NCBI GenBank assembly: GCA_034620365.1
Contig: JAQGEQ010000192.1
Location: forward strand, 434,001 to 498,000
Origin: Pegea sp. RAD2-039
Lineage: Eukaryota > Chordata > Thaliacea > Salpida > Salpidae
DNA length: 64,000 nucleotides
Reading direction: 5' to 3'
The notes under the pieces were generated by a model. It saw only the letters and a program-made list of their open reading frames with translations. It had not been told where the DNA came from and did no database searches. How positions within the stretch are numbered: position 1 is the stretch's first letter; every line of letters starts with the position of its first letter. The translations under genes were made by a program, and so were the position numbers. Of the stretch, positions 34,491 through 47,900 are shown one piece after another.

Positions 34491-36443
34491 TTATAATTTT
34501 GTTACTTGATCCACAAGAGACGATAAGACCTCTTTGCAAGTCATCTTCACTTCTTCTTCTTTGCAGCGTTCAAAACTTAATCGTCTGTTCGCTCTTCTTC
34601 TTAGAGGAGCTCTTTGGGACTTCTTAGGAGATGGAGTGAGTCTTTCAAGAAGTAACAAAAACTCATTGAGATCATTTGCATCTCCAGAGATATCAAATCG
34701 ACTTTTTGAAGTCTCACAGACTCCCAAGTATCTTCTAGGAACCGGCGGAGGAGTTGGGAACGAAAAACTGGAGCATCCAGCTGGAATGTCCTCGGATGAA
34801 GATCTCTTACGATGTTGACTCGGAGATTTGAAGACTATAGAGTAAGTTGATGATCTACTATCGGATGAATTCTCTGATCTTGGAAGATAACGAGGAGGCT
34901 TTTCTGGAGGTGTATCAAAAGGATCAATAGAGCTGAAATTTTCATCAAAAATAATTGAAAGTGAAAAGTTTGGAGTCTTTCATCTTTACCTTGATGAACT
35001 AGTAGGTGAGATTGCTTCAAGATAAACTGTTTGTTGATCATCCTTTAATCAAATAATCATAACTTTAGATCATTTTTACATTTTTAACGTTCAGTTTGAT
35101 TTAAAAGTGATTTTTTCGACATTATTTCAATCAACTTGACACAATTTATCTCAAATTTATATTTTTTAAAGAAAAAGGAAGACATTTTTGATGAATTTTA
35201 TATACAAGTAAAAACACTCACTTGGTAATTATTGTCTGGACTTGTTTTTGTTAAAAGAGATGCAAACAAGTCTTCACCACCTGAGCAACTACAACTGATA
35301 AAGTTGAAGATGCCTTCACCACAGGGAGAGCTTCTGCCAACGTTTATAATAAAACTAGAAGGATTTGGAGATGAAAAAGTTCGTATTGAAGCAAAAGGCC
35401 AGACTGAAATTACAACTTGCTTCATCTAGAAAATATCAAAAGAATTAAAATCAGTTCCGACAGATATATTCGTTTTTAATGAAGTTTTTTTCTTACTTTT
35501 GAAACGAGTAAAACCCATTGAGCTGCTATAAGAACTACATATCTGCAGTTATCTTCTAAATAAAACCTTTTTGAGCTTTTTGTTGGGAATATCTTCACAT
35601 CAACTGCTGTCATCTTAGGGTCAACCCTTAATGAAAAGGTGTTGATTTCCTAAAAGAATATATTTTTGTATTTTACTATTGAATAACTTTGACTAAAAAT
35701 ATTGTAAATAAGACTTGAAACTACAATCAAGTATTAGGTGTCTGTGTTAAACAAACAATATAATAAAAATATTGGAGATTGAGTTTGTATGTTGAAAATA
35801 AGGTACCAACCTGAATTTTATGAAACCATTTGATACAATCGTGTTGTCTGTTAAAGGAAAGATACCAGGTCATGACTGATGGTTGCTCTAGTCCATTAGA
35901 AAACAGCTGGATCCGTACTACATGTCTTCGTTTTTCTTCTTTGCTACTTACTGTATCACTAAACGAAATCCAAGGATAGAGAAGTAATGTTTCTGAATAT
36001 TTAAAATATATTCCTACCACGATTTTTATACTTCAATTTTGTACCTTCAGAATTTGATTGGTTTTTAGTAATCCTTTTTCTATAGAAATATATAAACAGT
36101 CTATCTTGATCACCTTTGATTAGAGCTGCATATCTAAAAGAGACATAAAATAAAATTATTTTAATCAGTACATCTCTTGGAAAAAAATTAACCTTAGTTT
36201 CCATTTTAGTTCAACTTTTTCTTGATTTAAATACTGATTCGATTTGCAAACTTTTCTTTCTAACCAGGACTCAGCAATAATCTGTTGAGTCACAAAAAGA
36301 ACTTATTAAGATTAAGAAAAAATTATTGAAACTTCATTTTTTAATTGAAATATTATTTTCTTGTATTCAATAAAAAGACTAACCACTTTTTTTTAAACTA
36401 CTTTTGAAATAAAATGAATAAATCTAACCTTATTGAAATCCAT
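34491..36443 (-). CDS. DOK-type docking protein (PH + IRS-type PTB)
   Basis: DOK adaptors bind membrane lipids and phosphotyrosine motifs on receptors and recruit SH2/SH3 proteins downstream of tyrosine kinases. Eight exons (36443-36429, 36281-36193, 36133-36045, 35992-35811, 35649-35497, 35425-35222, 35042-34990, 34932-34491) give 408 residues. PH domain: W-K-L-R-Y-A-A-L at its start and H-D-C-I-K-W-F-H-K-I near its end. PTB: F-S-L-R-V, V-V-I-S-V-W-P-F-A-S-I-R-T-F, then I-I-N-V-G-R-S-S-P-C-G-E-G-I-F-N-F, the IRS/DOK PTB signature. The tail has Y-L-E-A, proline-rich P-P-E-K-P-P-R-Y and P-T-P-P-P-V-P-R-R-Y (possible SH3 and SH2 ligands), and a basic Ser-rich end. All phases agree. The intron after exon 3 is taken as 52 bp; a 25-bp alternative also keeps frame but is implausible. 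DOK1-3 and DOK4-7 cannot be separated by eye. Confidence 0.88.
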
Positions 36444-38904
36444 TAGACTTAGTTGAAGACATACAAAGACAGTTTTAAATGTTTCAAACTGTTTTCTGCA
36501 CCTGATATAGAAATCCGTTATAGACAAATGCTAAGTAATGATGTAATCAGTTCAAGCTCCCCCTAGAGAACATATCTCGTGTTTCAAATTTTGAAAGATT
36601 TGATTAAATTATTGGTATGTGAAATAACTTAACTGTTATTAGATTGTTGCAAATATATTATTAATATTTCTGTTGTTGCTTTTTTAAAAATTTGAAATTA
36701 GTTTTCTAACGAAAAATTGTGATTTAAAAAAATAGTATTTGAAATTGTAGTTTAGTAGATATTAATTTATTCCAATTATTTTCATTTGAATTGATAAAAA
36801 GGCTGAAATTAGTGTTGCAATTTAAAAAAAACTAAATCCAGTAGCAGAAACTAAAGTAAGTCAGTAGAAATTCAAGACTTTGAATATGAACAAAAATACA
36901 AATCAACAAATGTTGTTCATTAAACAATCAACTTACCTTTTAAAAGCATTCAGATTTTATGTATCATCATCAATTTAAAAGTAAAAATTTTTTAGAACAA
37001 AACAGTTTATTCATAGCAACAAAGAGAACACTTTTACAAACTTATCAAAAAAAATTTCAATCAAATCTTTTACATTTTTATTTCACTTTTATTTTCAAAT
37101 ATGACGAAATGCTCTATTAAAAGATTTAGTTGTTCTTTACTTCCAAACCACAATAAAAGTTAAAAGTCATAAAATCTTGATACCAACTACTGCATATCAA
37201 CTACATCTTATAGTCGACGATTCAATTATCGTGTTGTTCCGCCTCAGTGAGCTTATTTTTCATGAAGATAAAGCTTATCGTTTGTTCTAGTCACGTGCTA
37301 GCCGTGCTGTCCATTGTACAGTTATTTTGGACGATTTTCTGTGAGAGGAATTGTAAGAACAACTTGTCGAAGTGAAGATGCATTTGTGCAGATGAAAAAA
37401 AAATCTGTCCTTATTGGTAAGTTCCTTTTTCGGTTTATATTATTTATACTTTTAATAATTTTCTAATATAAATAAGCAATCGTGTTAACAGATAAACTAA
37501 GTTTGAATGACGAATCTTAAAAAATAACTTGTTCAGCTTCCAAAGCAGTATTTCGAATTTTGTTGACTCTGTTTAATATACTTTTGAAGATTTTTCAAAT
37601 AGGTAGAAAGAAAAATTTCGTTTAGAGTTATTTTCTCAGAAATCTTTTTACAATTTTGTATTTTTCGAATATAAATCGATAAAAAAGAAGGAAATAAAAG
37701 CGAGAGAAAAGAAGACAAGAAGAGGATGATACGTGATCATTGATGCATAACACTGCCAAATTTCAGGTAGTGCATATAGTGGCTTCGAGTTGGTTTGAGA
37801 AGTGTAGGAAATGACGGTAGATGTACGAATTAAATTGATCAAGTTCGTCGTGAAAAGATGATTTTACATCATGAGTTTTGATGAAAAGATTTACAGTTAG
37901 GAATAGAAGTTGACAAAGTTTATTTTAGAAATATTTGTTAGGAACAGTTGGTTTTTAAAACTTTTAATTCTTCGTTCGATTTTAACTTGTTAAAAACTTT
38001 TGTTCCAAATATCATAAAAGCTAACAATTTTTCTAAAACTTCACAAAGATTTATAAAAATAATTTTAAAAGATACCCTTTCCATAATCTACAATTTGTTG
38101 TTACAAAAGCAGTGATATTATTTTTTAGAAAAAAGTTTTTAAACCCTGAGCTTGCAGAAGCATTTAAGTGTTTATGAGTCTACAAGAACAGTTGTTTTTA
38201 GCAAGTCGTAAGTTCATATTGAGTTATTGTTTATATTGAGTCGGCAGTTATTTAAGCAAAATACTCCACAATCTACAAGCGTGCAATAAGATTAAAATGA
38301 CTTTACTAAAAAGATATCTTAAAAAGATTAACAGAATTGTAATATATCAAAGATTATGTACAGATCTTCATATTCTAATCTGGAAGTAATGTTTGCTACA
38401 AGTATTTGTTTATATGCTGTAGGTGGTTGCAATTTTTAATTACTACTCCAGCTTATATTTTAATTTTAAAAACAGACTATTAATTGTAAACAAAGCTCGA
38501 AATATGATTTAAAAAATTAAACTTAATCTAATTACAAATATTATGTCAAAATATTATTACTCAAAATTACTTTTTCATTCTAGCTTGGTATTTAAAGTTC
38601 TTAAAATATCTTTCTAAGAATGATTATACTTTTTTATTTTAAAATTGTATCTCAACTAATTAAGATTAACAATTATTACAAAACGTCTAAGTTTTTAAGT
38701 AGGTTTTATTGAAAGATTTTTGCATTTAATCGGTTATAATGAGAAGCTCTACAGTTTATTCGAGAGAGCTTTGCCTGAAAAAATGTCTTTCGTCTACAGT
38801 TGAAGGTACTGAGTTTATATAACACTGAAGTTTTATATAGGGAGTTATTTTGTAAGATGATTATTTCAATTTACTTCATTTAGATTAAAATTATTTGCAT
38901 AAAA
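36444..38904. other. Shared upstream region of the divergent DOK-type and TRIM-NHL genes
   Basis: Most is AT-rich. A GC-richer block at about 37200-37430 ends in a good donor (TTATTG/GTAAGTT at 37432) and could be a 5' exon of the TRIM-NHL gene on the + strand. On the minus strand, 37850-37648 has an open frame with one hydrophobic segment (H-P-L-L-V-F-F-S-L-A-F-I-S-F-F-F), but no ATG precedes it in frame. Confidence 0.4.
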
Positions 38905-41900
38905 ATGACATCATCAATTGACCTGTTGGCAAAGATCAATGACGAATTTCTGACTTGCCAGATCTGTTTCGAGACATACACTCGCCCAAAAAGTTTAAAC
39001 TGTCAACATACATTTTGTCAGAAGTGTTTGGAAGACTACTCACCCCCTAATAGTACCTCAGTAACCTGTCCAACTTGTCGTTGTGTCCAACCCTTATGTG
39101 AAAATGGTATAAACGGACTCAAAGACAACTTTTTTATATCTAGTATGGCCGACATGTTAAAGACAGTAAAAGAAATTCGTAATGATGATGAAGGCGCTTC
39201 GTTGCTATGCGAGACTTGTGACTTCGATAATCGAAAAGTTGCTTGTTCTCGTTGTCTTGATTGTACTGATTTTCTTTGTCACGAGTGCTCCACATGGCAT
39301 GTGCGAACTAAATTGACCAGACATCACAAAATAGTACCTCTCACTGAATTTGAAATGGGGATTCACAACGAAGAGTTGAAACATCGGGCTAAGATTTATT
39401 GCACGGTTAGTATTTATTAAAATAATTTTATGATAAATTAAGTTTTGCTTTAAGTATCCAGTTTAATTGCTACAAATTATCAAGTATTGAAACAAAATAC
39501 TTCATTCTGACGCTGCAGTTGTCTTAAAATCTTTCTGAGTTTTTATGTTGATTAACTTATCAATTAACACCATTAGCTCAACGATCTTATTTTCATATTT
39601 TTGTCTCTCAACTTTTCTAAAAACTCAACCTAAATGTCAACACTAACAGTTTAGTATTTTTAAACAACAATCGCTTCTCGTTAACTTATCTAAGTTTCAA
39701 ATAGAAACTTATTTTCAGGGAATCATTAAAATTGTAGATTTATAAAAGTTTTGTTTGAGAATACTTCAAAGGGACATCTTATTGGATAATCCTTAGATTC
39801 ATCTTCTGGATCAGATTTGCTTAAACACTTAATCTTCTTAGATTCACGATGGAGAAATTGCCAAAATCTACTGCCTCACATGCCAATGTCCAATATGCCA
39901 AGAGTGTCTTGAGTCAGAGCATAAGACACACGAAAGGTGTCCTTTAAAAGAAGAAGTCAGTAACCAAGCACGTGAGGTACAGCAAATTTTATTAATCTTT
40001 TATCTATTTTCACGAAAGTTTATATGTCTCTATTAGAATATATGTGTGAAAAAAGTTTTTAAATTCTTTTTGTTTGTTAAATTTGTTAAAACTACGAAAA
40101 CTAAACTTTTTAGCTAACTTAAAATAACCAAATTTTCTCTTGGCTACATCAACTAAAATATTTTAAAAACTTCAAAAAACTTTTTAAAAACCAGACACTG
40201 TAAATTCCGTAGTGGTTGGCTGTTAAAATTGTAGTCAAAGGGGACTTACCCTGGCTCAAAAAAGTCAGGTAAAATAATTTGAGTTCCTTGTTCAAATGTC
40301 TCTTTGTTGTATTACAACAGTTTTATTCAGTTAAATTTTATATCTAAAAATTATCTTCTAATTTTTCCATTCCTTTTCAAAGCTTAAAAAATTAAATTTT
40401 AATAAAAATAATAGAATTGTAAATAAGTTTGAAGAGCTAATCTACAAAACAGCTTATTATTGTGATATAAAAAGTCTTTCAATTTGATTAAATTCAAACA
40501 ATCAAAAATTTGATAAAAATAAATTAAGTTTATTTATATTAGATTAGGAAAATTGTGTAAACGCTTTTAGCTAAATTATTCAGATAATCTTTAATTAGGA
40601 TCAAGTTAAAAAAAGCTTGAAAAATTATTAGCTAAAATTACTGTTGTAACGTTTTATTAATTAACTAACCAATTAGATGCTTCTAAGATTTATAACTTTT
40701 AATATCTTAAGCAATCGTTGATAATTATTAGTGTTTTGAATGTTATACCACAAAACAAGTATTTTAAATACCAATCAGTTTCTGACAGTTAAGAAACCAC
40801 GTTTTTATAAATTTTAATTTATGAATTTAAGTAACTATTATTCGGATTATGCAATTAAGGTGTTACTGCAAGAGTTTTATACAACTTAAATGCATCATAA
40901 TTTTAAGATGAATCAAAACTTCACATTTAATTAAGCTACAGAAAATTTATTCCATAAAAATTAAGTTAAAAGAATTCAAACTTTCATTGGTTTTTTTGTT
41001 GATAATTAGGCATCGTTTAAAAATAAAAGAAAACTTACAAAAATGAAAAAGATTAACCATAACTAAGAATAAGCTAGGAAATTTTATTTTACAATGAATT
41101 ACGTTCATCAAAATTCTAATAGCTTCTATATATTGTACTATAAGCTCCAATTTTGATCATCAAGAAAACTTATGTATAAAAATGTATTTCAATATTTAAT
41201 TTAATAAATCTAAATTTTTAAACATGCTGAAAATAATTAAAACCATTTTGACTAACTCTAAATTTTTAAAAAAGTAAAATAAATATTGAATGTTTACAGA
41301 TTGAAAAGTTGTTGAAACGTTCTTCTTCAAAAGTGTTGATTCTTGAAAACCTTCAAAAAAGTTTAAAAGAAATTGTTCAAATCAAAAAGTCTGATAGAGA
41401 ACTGGTTCATGAAACAATTGAAAAATCTTGCGAAAGTTTTATCAATGCAATATTACGGGTTTGTTACTAGAAACTAAATCTCAAATATCTACTCAAATAT
41501 ATCTTTTGATGTTACCACAAGTTGCCGTCTAACCACAGAATTTTGTCAAAAACAAGTTTTAGATAAAAAAAGAATTCCAAATTAGAGAAATGTATTTCCA
41601 AATAAGCGGCATCACTGAATGCTTTTTGCTAAAAGCAACTAACAGGAAAATAAGAGATTTTAATGTAGCATGTCTTTCCATCTTTTCTTTGCTCTATGTT
41701 CCTGTAGGGCATTTCTCCGAACTAAAGACTAGACGGAGAGGCGCCTATAGCACTATGTGCTGTAAGGAAATTGAAAGTTTATTATTGTCAACATCTAAAG
41801 CCGCTAACCAACGTTCTACATTCTAACATTACGAAGAAATCAAATGCTTTTCTGTTTAATAAAATCAATTTTGTTTTACTTTGAATACTTTGATTATGTT

Positions 41901-44900
41901 TCTGTATTAGTTCAAAAGATACACATCGAATAACTCTTGGATAAAATTTACCTTTCATTGGATTATTTCTATTAGGTGTTTAACGAGTTAAAGTTTGAAT
42001 TACGGTTTTGTTGATCTATTTTTGATTATTTTTGATTATTAATTTACTTTGCAGCGTAAGCAAGAATTGATTGATGAACTTCAGAACATTCACACCATAG
42101 AAATTAAACACATAAGTGCTGATGAAGATTCTGTTGAGTTACAATTAAGTTCTCTTGTTTCTTGCAGTGAATTTACACAAAAAGTAAAATTTCTTTATGT
42201 TTTGTAAACAAACTCAAACAATTTTTTAATTTGTTTGTTTGAAAGGACGTTTAATTTCAATTTTCAAATACAATTTTAGAAATAGAATAATAAAAACGTT
42301 CTTTTGTTTTGTTTCAGCTTTCATAAAAAATTTTACTTAAATTTTAAAAGCTGTAATTTTTTTTAAATATTTAAAGTATTTAAAAATGAATCATCAAAGT
42401 ATTTGCTTCAAAATTTCGCTATCTATTAACAAAAACTGGAATTTTTTTCTGACATTTTCTAAAAGCTTAATTTTCAAAACTTTAAAAATTCAAACAAAAT
42501 GAAGAATTTGGAAATTGTTTCAATAACTTTCATTGTTTAACAGGTTTTAGAGTACGGTACCCCTAAGGAAGTATTAGGGTTGAAAAAACAGATGACGTTA
42601 ATACTCCAGCAGTTGCTAGGGACTCACCCTGCTCTTACGTATCATAAAATGGAACAAATTGACTCAATCCAGTTTGATCACAACCCTGGAGTATGTATAA
42701 AAGTAGTTCGAGACCATCTTGGTAAAATTTCAAATCGCAAAATACCTGTTGATAATCAATTAAAAAAAGTGAGAAAAATTTAATAGAAAGTTAATTTAAA
42801 TTTGATCAAAAAACCTTTAATTGATAATTCATTGTTGACAAAACAAAATACTTCTGATTAAAACAAATATTATTTTACTAAAATCGTAATTGTTTTTGAA
42901 TCTATCTGTTAGCTTTTTGTTCAGCTTTTGTAAGTAAGACTTTGATGTTAGACGAAGGAAGTGGTGTGCTTGATTGAAATCTAATTTTGTTTAAACTTTT
43001 GAAAGATGGTTGAACTTGGTCAGAACAGTTCAACTTCAAAACAGCTTTCTTTTATTAATTCTAATTTCTTTCACGCTCATAAAACTCGTGATATAAAACC
43101 TACAAAACCCTAAGTATCTTTTAATCGTAATTATTAAATGAATGTTAAGCACAACGTAAATAATAGTTAAGAAAATACGCTTAAGGGTAAGCGTCTTAAA
43201 TAAAAGTAAAATTAAGTTTTTAACCTTGAAATTTATCTATTTTTTTCAAATAAAAACACTCTTTTTTAATCTTTTAAAAATAATAACTTTTTATTTGAAT
43301 TATTTTTATGAAACAAAATATTTTTCTAACTTTTTTTTTGTTAGGTTCTTTTAGAACTGGATAAATACTGTGTTTCAGAAATAAAGGAAAACAGTTTGCA
43401 AACTGATGATAACTTGAGAGTTCCTTCAAAGGACCTAGAAGAGATAAAGTTACTACGACAAGTTAGCTTTTATAAACTATTGTTATTTTCTTCATAAAAA
43501 AAACTTGAAAACCAACCAAAAAATAAAGTTTCTGGGCCACAATCAAAATAAATGATTAGAGTTTTCAACTATCTAAACAAATATAAGACCTCACAAGAAG
43601 ACATCAACATCTTATATCTCTTTTATAAGATAAAAACAATATTTTTCAATTGAAGCAATATATAATCACTAAATGAACTTTTATTACTGATAAAATTTAA
43701 TGTGAAAAAGTCAATCATCACCAAATTTATTTAAATTATTTACTATTTATTGGTTTAATATCATATTTCTTTATCTGATTCAGTTTACATTAAAACTAGT
43801 TTCAAATTTTGGTAGATTGGAAAGCAAGGAATGGGTGATGGTGAATTTGAGTCAACACCAAATATAGTCGTCAACTCGGCAAATGAAATCATAACTTCTG
43901 ATTTTGATGGAACAAAAATTCAAATTTTTCACCCTGAAACAGATTTTAAAGATTCATTTATTACTGAAGTGAGTTTTTAGTTTGCAATTTGTTCTAATTA
44001 GAAATAATTACTTCCAATAATTTATGTTAAAAATCATTTAGAATAAATTACAAATTAAGTGACTACAAAATTATTTTTTAAACTAAACTCATGTAATAAG
44101 TCTTACAAATAAATAGTTTTAATAATTTACATTTTTTATTTAAAGATTAGATTAGCGACTATATAAGTTTGAATTTAAACTCTGAGTTATATAAATGATA
44201 AAAGATTATTTAAAGTATTATAGAACCAAGACTAATAAAAAATACATTTATTCGAAAATTTTAAATAAAATGCTTTTGTTTCTTTGTAAACAAAAAATAA
44301 CTTTTAATAGTTTTTAAGTCAAATAATAAATTTTCTCATTCAGTCTAAGAAATCAGTTTGATAATTCCGCTTAATATTTGAAATAGTTTTGGTTTAAGTA
44401 ATAAAAGAGCATGAAAGGCATATTTCTAAATTCAATATTTCATTTAATGAATTCAAAAAGCAACCATTGAAAGCAATTCCAGCAAAGTGTTGTATACTGG
44501 TTCAACAGTTTTCTGTAGTTATCTGTTTTACTTCATCAACGTAATAATTGAAATTTCAATTGCTGTGGTCCTGATATTGATTCAGTTGATTGAAAATATT
44601 GATATTTTTCAATTATGTTGATGGATTGATGTTGATAGGAATAAAGATAAAAGATATTCGATTGACTGTTAGGATATGCTTGCTAACAAATAGAAGAAAT
44701 GAATAAGTGTTATTTACATTTCACACCGAATTTGATTGAAGTGCTTTTTGTGATTTTTTTAAATTAGCTTGCTTTAATCACTTCTTAGAATTAGAAATTC
44801 TAACTCAGAATGGTTTTTGTTTGCTTAACTTAAGATTGGCTAAAGATCAATTTTTGGAAAAATATTTACAAACTAAACAAATCTTTGATTATTTGAAAAA

Positions 44901-47900
44901 TTTATATCTATCAAATTTTAGCAAAATAAAAAATTTTTCTACATTCTATCGATTGTTCTAGTATTAGTGATAAATAAAAATATATTTTATTAAAAACTTT
45001 ATAGCTAAATTAGATTAGGATAATACTTTCATAACTTTATAATTTTTTCTTTGAACAATTTATCCAAAAATAATTTAAATTCTTTAAACAATTTAGAATT
45101 TGAAAAATATAATCTGCTGAGATATTTGACGAAAAGCTAATAAAACAACACCAGTAAAATTGAAAAAAACATATCTCTTAGCTTGTAAAGTGCTGCATTT
45201 GTTAATATTATTTAATCATCTGTCAAAATACTTTCACAAAACATTATTTAATTGTTTAAACAGATGGATCAGAGGATATATAAACCTGTTGGGGTTGCAA
45301 TACTTAGAAATGATGATATTGTAGTTTGTTGTGAAGTTAGTGTTAATATTTGGACTCATGAGGGTAAAAGCGTTTTAAGTTTCGGTCACGACTTTTTCCA
45401 AAACTGTAGCTGTATAGCAGTCAACTCTCAGAACCATATAATCGTGGCAGATGTAGGAAAACATTGTGTTTCAGTACATAAGTAAGTTGTTTGGTGTATT
45501 TTTGTAAAAACAAAATTTTTTAAACAAATTTTTTGAATGATTTTTTTAAAATTGTTCTTGCAACATATTTATTTAGGTTTGCTAAACACATTAAAATACC
45601 TTTTGATTATTAGTTCTTAATTTGTTATATTTGGTAAATAGAATTATAAGTTTTGGAGTATTCATTGATAATCAGGTTGCTTAACCATATGGTGAAGTTT
45701 TGCGAAAATATTAACCTCTTTAATAACGCACAGTATGATTTTTTAAACATACAGTTCTACGCAGTAATTTTCGGCTTTTTTTACCGATCAATTTTTTGAA
45801 AGATTAAAACTTAGAAGTATTTGAAACAAAACTATAGTAAAAATGTTACAGAATATCTTCAGCTTACTAATTAAGATGAATATTTAGAAGATCTTGTCAC
45901 AGTGTCATTAGGACTTCAAGATAGAGGTTAAAGAACATCTGATGTACTGCACCAAAAAATAGTTTTTTTTGTGAGGTTGTAATGAAAAACAATAGATAGT
46001 TTTATGAAATATAATATCAACTAGCTATAAAATTATTAGTTACTAATTTTTAGTTATTTTCTGGTACCAATTTAACTTGTAGGTTTTTTGAAACAGTACT
46101 AAAAGAACAAACATTAAAATGAGATAATGTTAATTGGAATTCTTATTTTAACTTTAAGTTGGTTCAATTTCTTTACATAGTAACACGAAATATTAGGATA
46201 AAGTTCTTCTCACTCCTTATTATCTGAAAGTAAACATTTATTACAAGTAGTTTTTTTTTGGTAAAACTCACAATAATTTAATAACATTTTTATTTCATCC
46301 TGTTTACAAGTTTCTGTAGAGATAAAGATAACATTTTTACTCATTATTTACAAAACTAATACTAAAAAAGAAATATTATCAAAAAAGAAACTATTCTATG
46401 CGTTATTATTTGCATATTTGTAAGTTTCATTAGTTTACTAGAAGCTTAGAATTTATTGGTTAGTAGAACTTTACAAGAACAACGTTTCAAGATTTTCAAA
46501 ATTTGTGTCGAAAAATATATTTCAAATACCAAATTGTTCCAAGTGAAGATCTTAAAGGAGTAGATTTAGCTAAAAATCTCAAATACTTCTTTTAAACTCA
46601 TCGTAAAATTAAAAAAATTGCAATAAATTCCAACTCATCATAAAATCTTTGAAGAAATTAAGGAAAGAAAGCAATTTAAATTGTTTTGTGTTCAACAAGA
46701 TTTAATCTTCTAAGATGAAAAATAGAAATAGATAATAGCATAGAAAGAGTTTGATAAATAAAGATCATTTGTTAAGTATCGAATTATTTGTTATTATTTT
46801 ATGATACTTAATTTTGAAATTAAAAATATTTTACTTTTTAGTGACACTGGTAAATTGATAACTCAATTTGGCTCTCAAGGAAAAGCTGAAAGTAAACTTC
46901 TTGATCCTAGATACATAGCTTGTGATTCACATAATAATATTATAGTATCAGATAATGGTGATTGCAGTATCAAAAAGTTTGACTCACAGGTGAAAATTAT
47001 GTTACGTTTTAGTTAAGTACCTAGTACATCAAAACTTTTATAAATTAATATATATTATATATATATTATATATATATTATATACTTGTACAAATATTTCT
47101 GTAGTTACCAAATGAAGCTAAATATTAATTTTCTGTAAAAACATTTTAAGTTATTTATTTCAATGAGCTGAAATTAAAAGGTTTCTGTTTTAGTTCAAAA
47201 ACAAAAATAAATAATCCTATTCAGCAAAAACTAAATATAGATATTCCAAAAAATTATTTTCCCAGAAAGTTTTCCATTTCGAAAGAATAAATGTACCGCT
47301 CTATTGATAACTTAAAGACATTTCAAAAGTAATCTCTAATCTAAAATAAATTCAAATACTTAAAAGCTTTCGTAAAGAGCATATCATTTTAGATAAAATA
47401 AAAGAACTCAATGAAAGATTGCTTTATTTATAGTTTATCTAATATCTGAGCTTTTGTGCTTCGAACAGTTGCATAGTAATTTAAACCAAAATAATTCGTG
47501 CAGTTAGGGATACTTTAATCACAACTAATCTTCTTAAATGTCTATAAAATATTTAATTAAATATTATTTATAAAGATTATCTAAAATAAAGAAAAATGTT
47601 TGTTTGAAAATGTGTTTCTTTGTTTTTATATTTTGATTGTCAACAGGGTGAATTTCTCTTAAGTTTTGGATCTGAAGGTCCTGAAAGAGGACAGTTTCAA
47701 GGTCCTAGAGGTGTTTGTGCTGATAAATTTGATAATATTTTGGTATCGGATTGCTGGAATCATCGAATTGATCTATTTACTTGCGATGGATGTTTTATAA
47801 AACATATTGCAACGAGTAAGATTTATTAAAAAAATTGTTTCAAGTTTACTACTTATCAAGCTCTAGTTATTTTCAATTATGTTTGTTTGAAGTCGATCAA

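Noticed and set aside
36020-36044. A 25-bp intron after DOK exon 3
   Set aside because: A 52-bp GT-AG intron starting 27 bp earlier (36044 donor) keeps frame and matches the size of the other introns.
37648-37850. Minus-strand frame with a hydrophobic segment in the DOK/TRIM intergenic region
   Set aside because: No in-frame ATG before the hydrophobic part and no upstream exon; composition could arise by chance.
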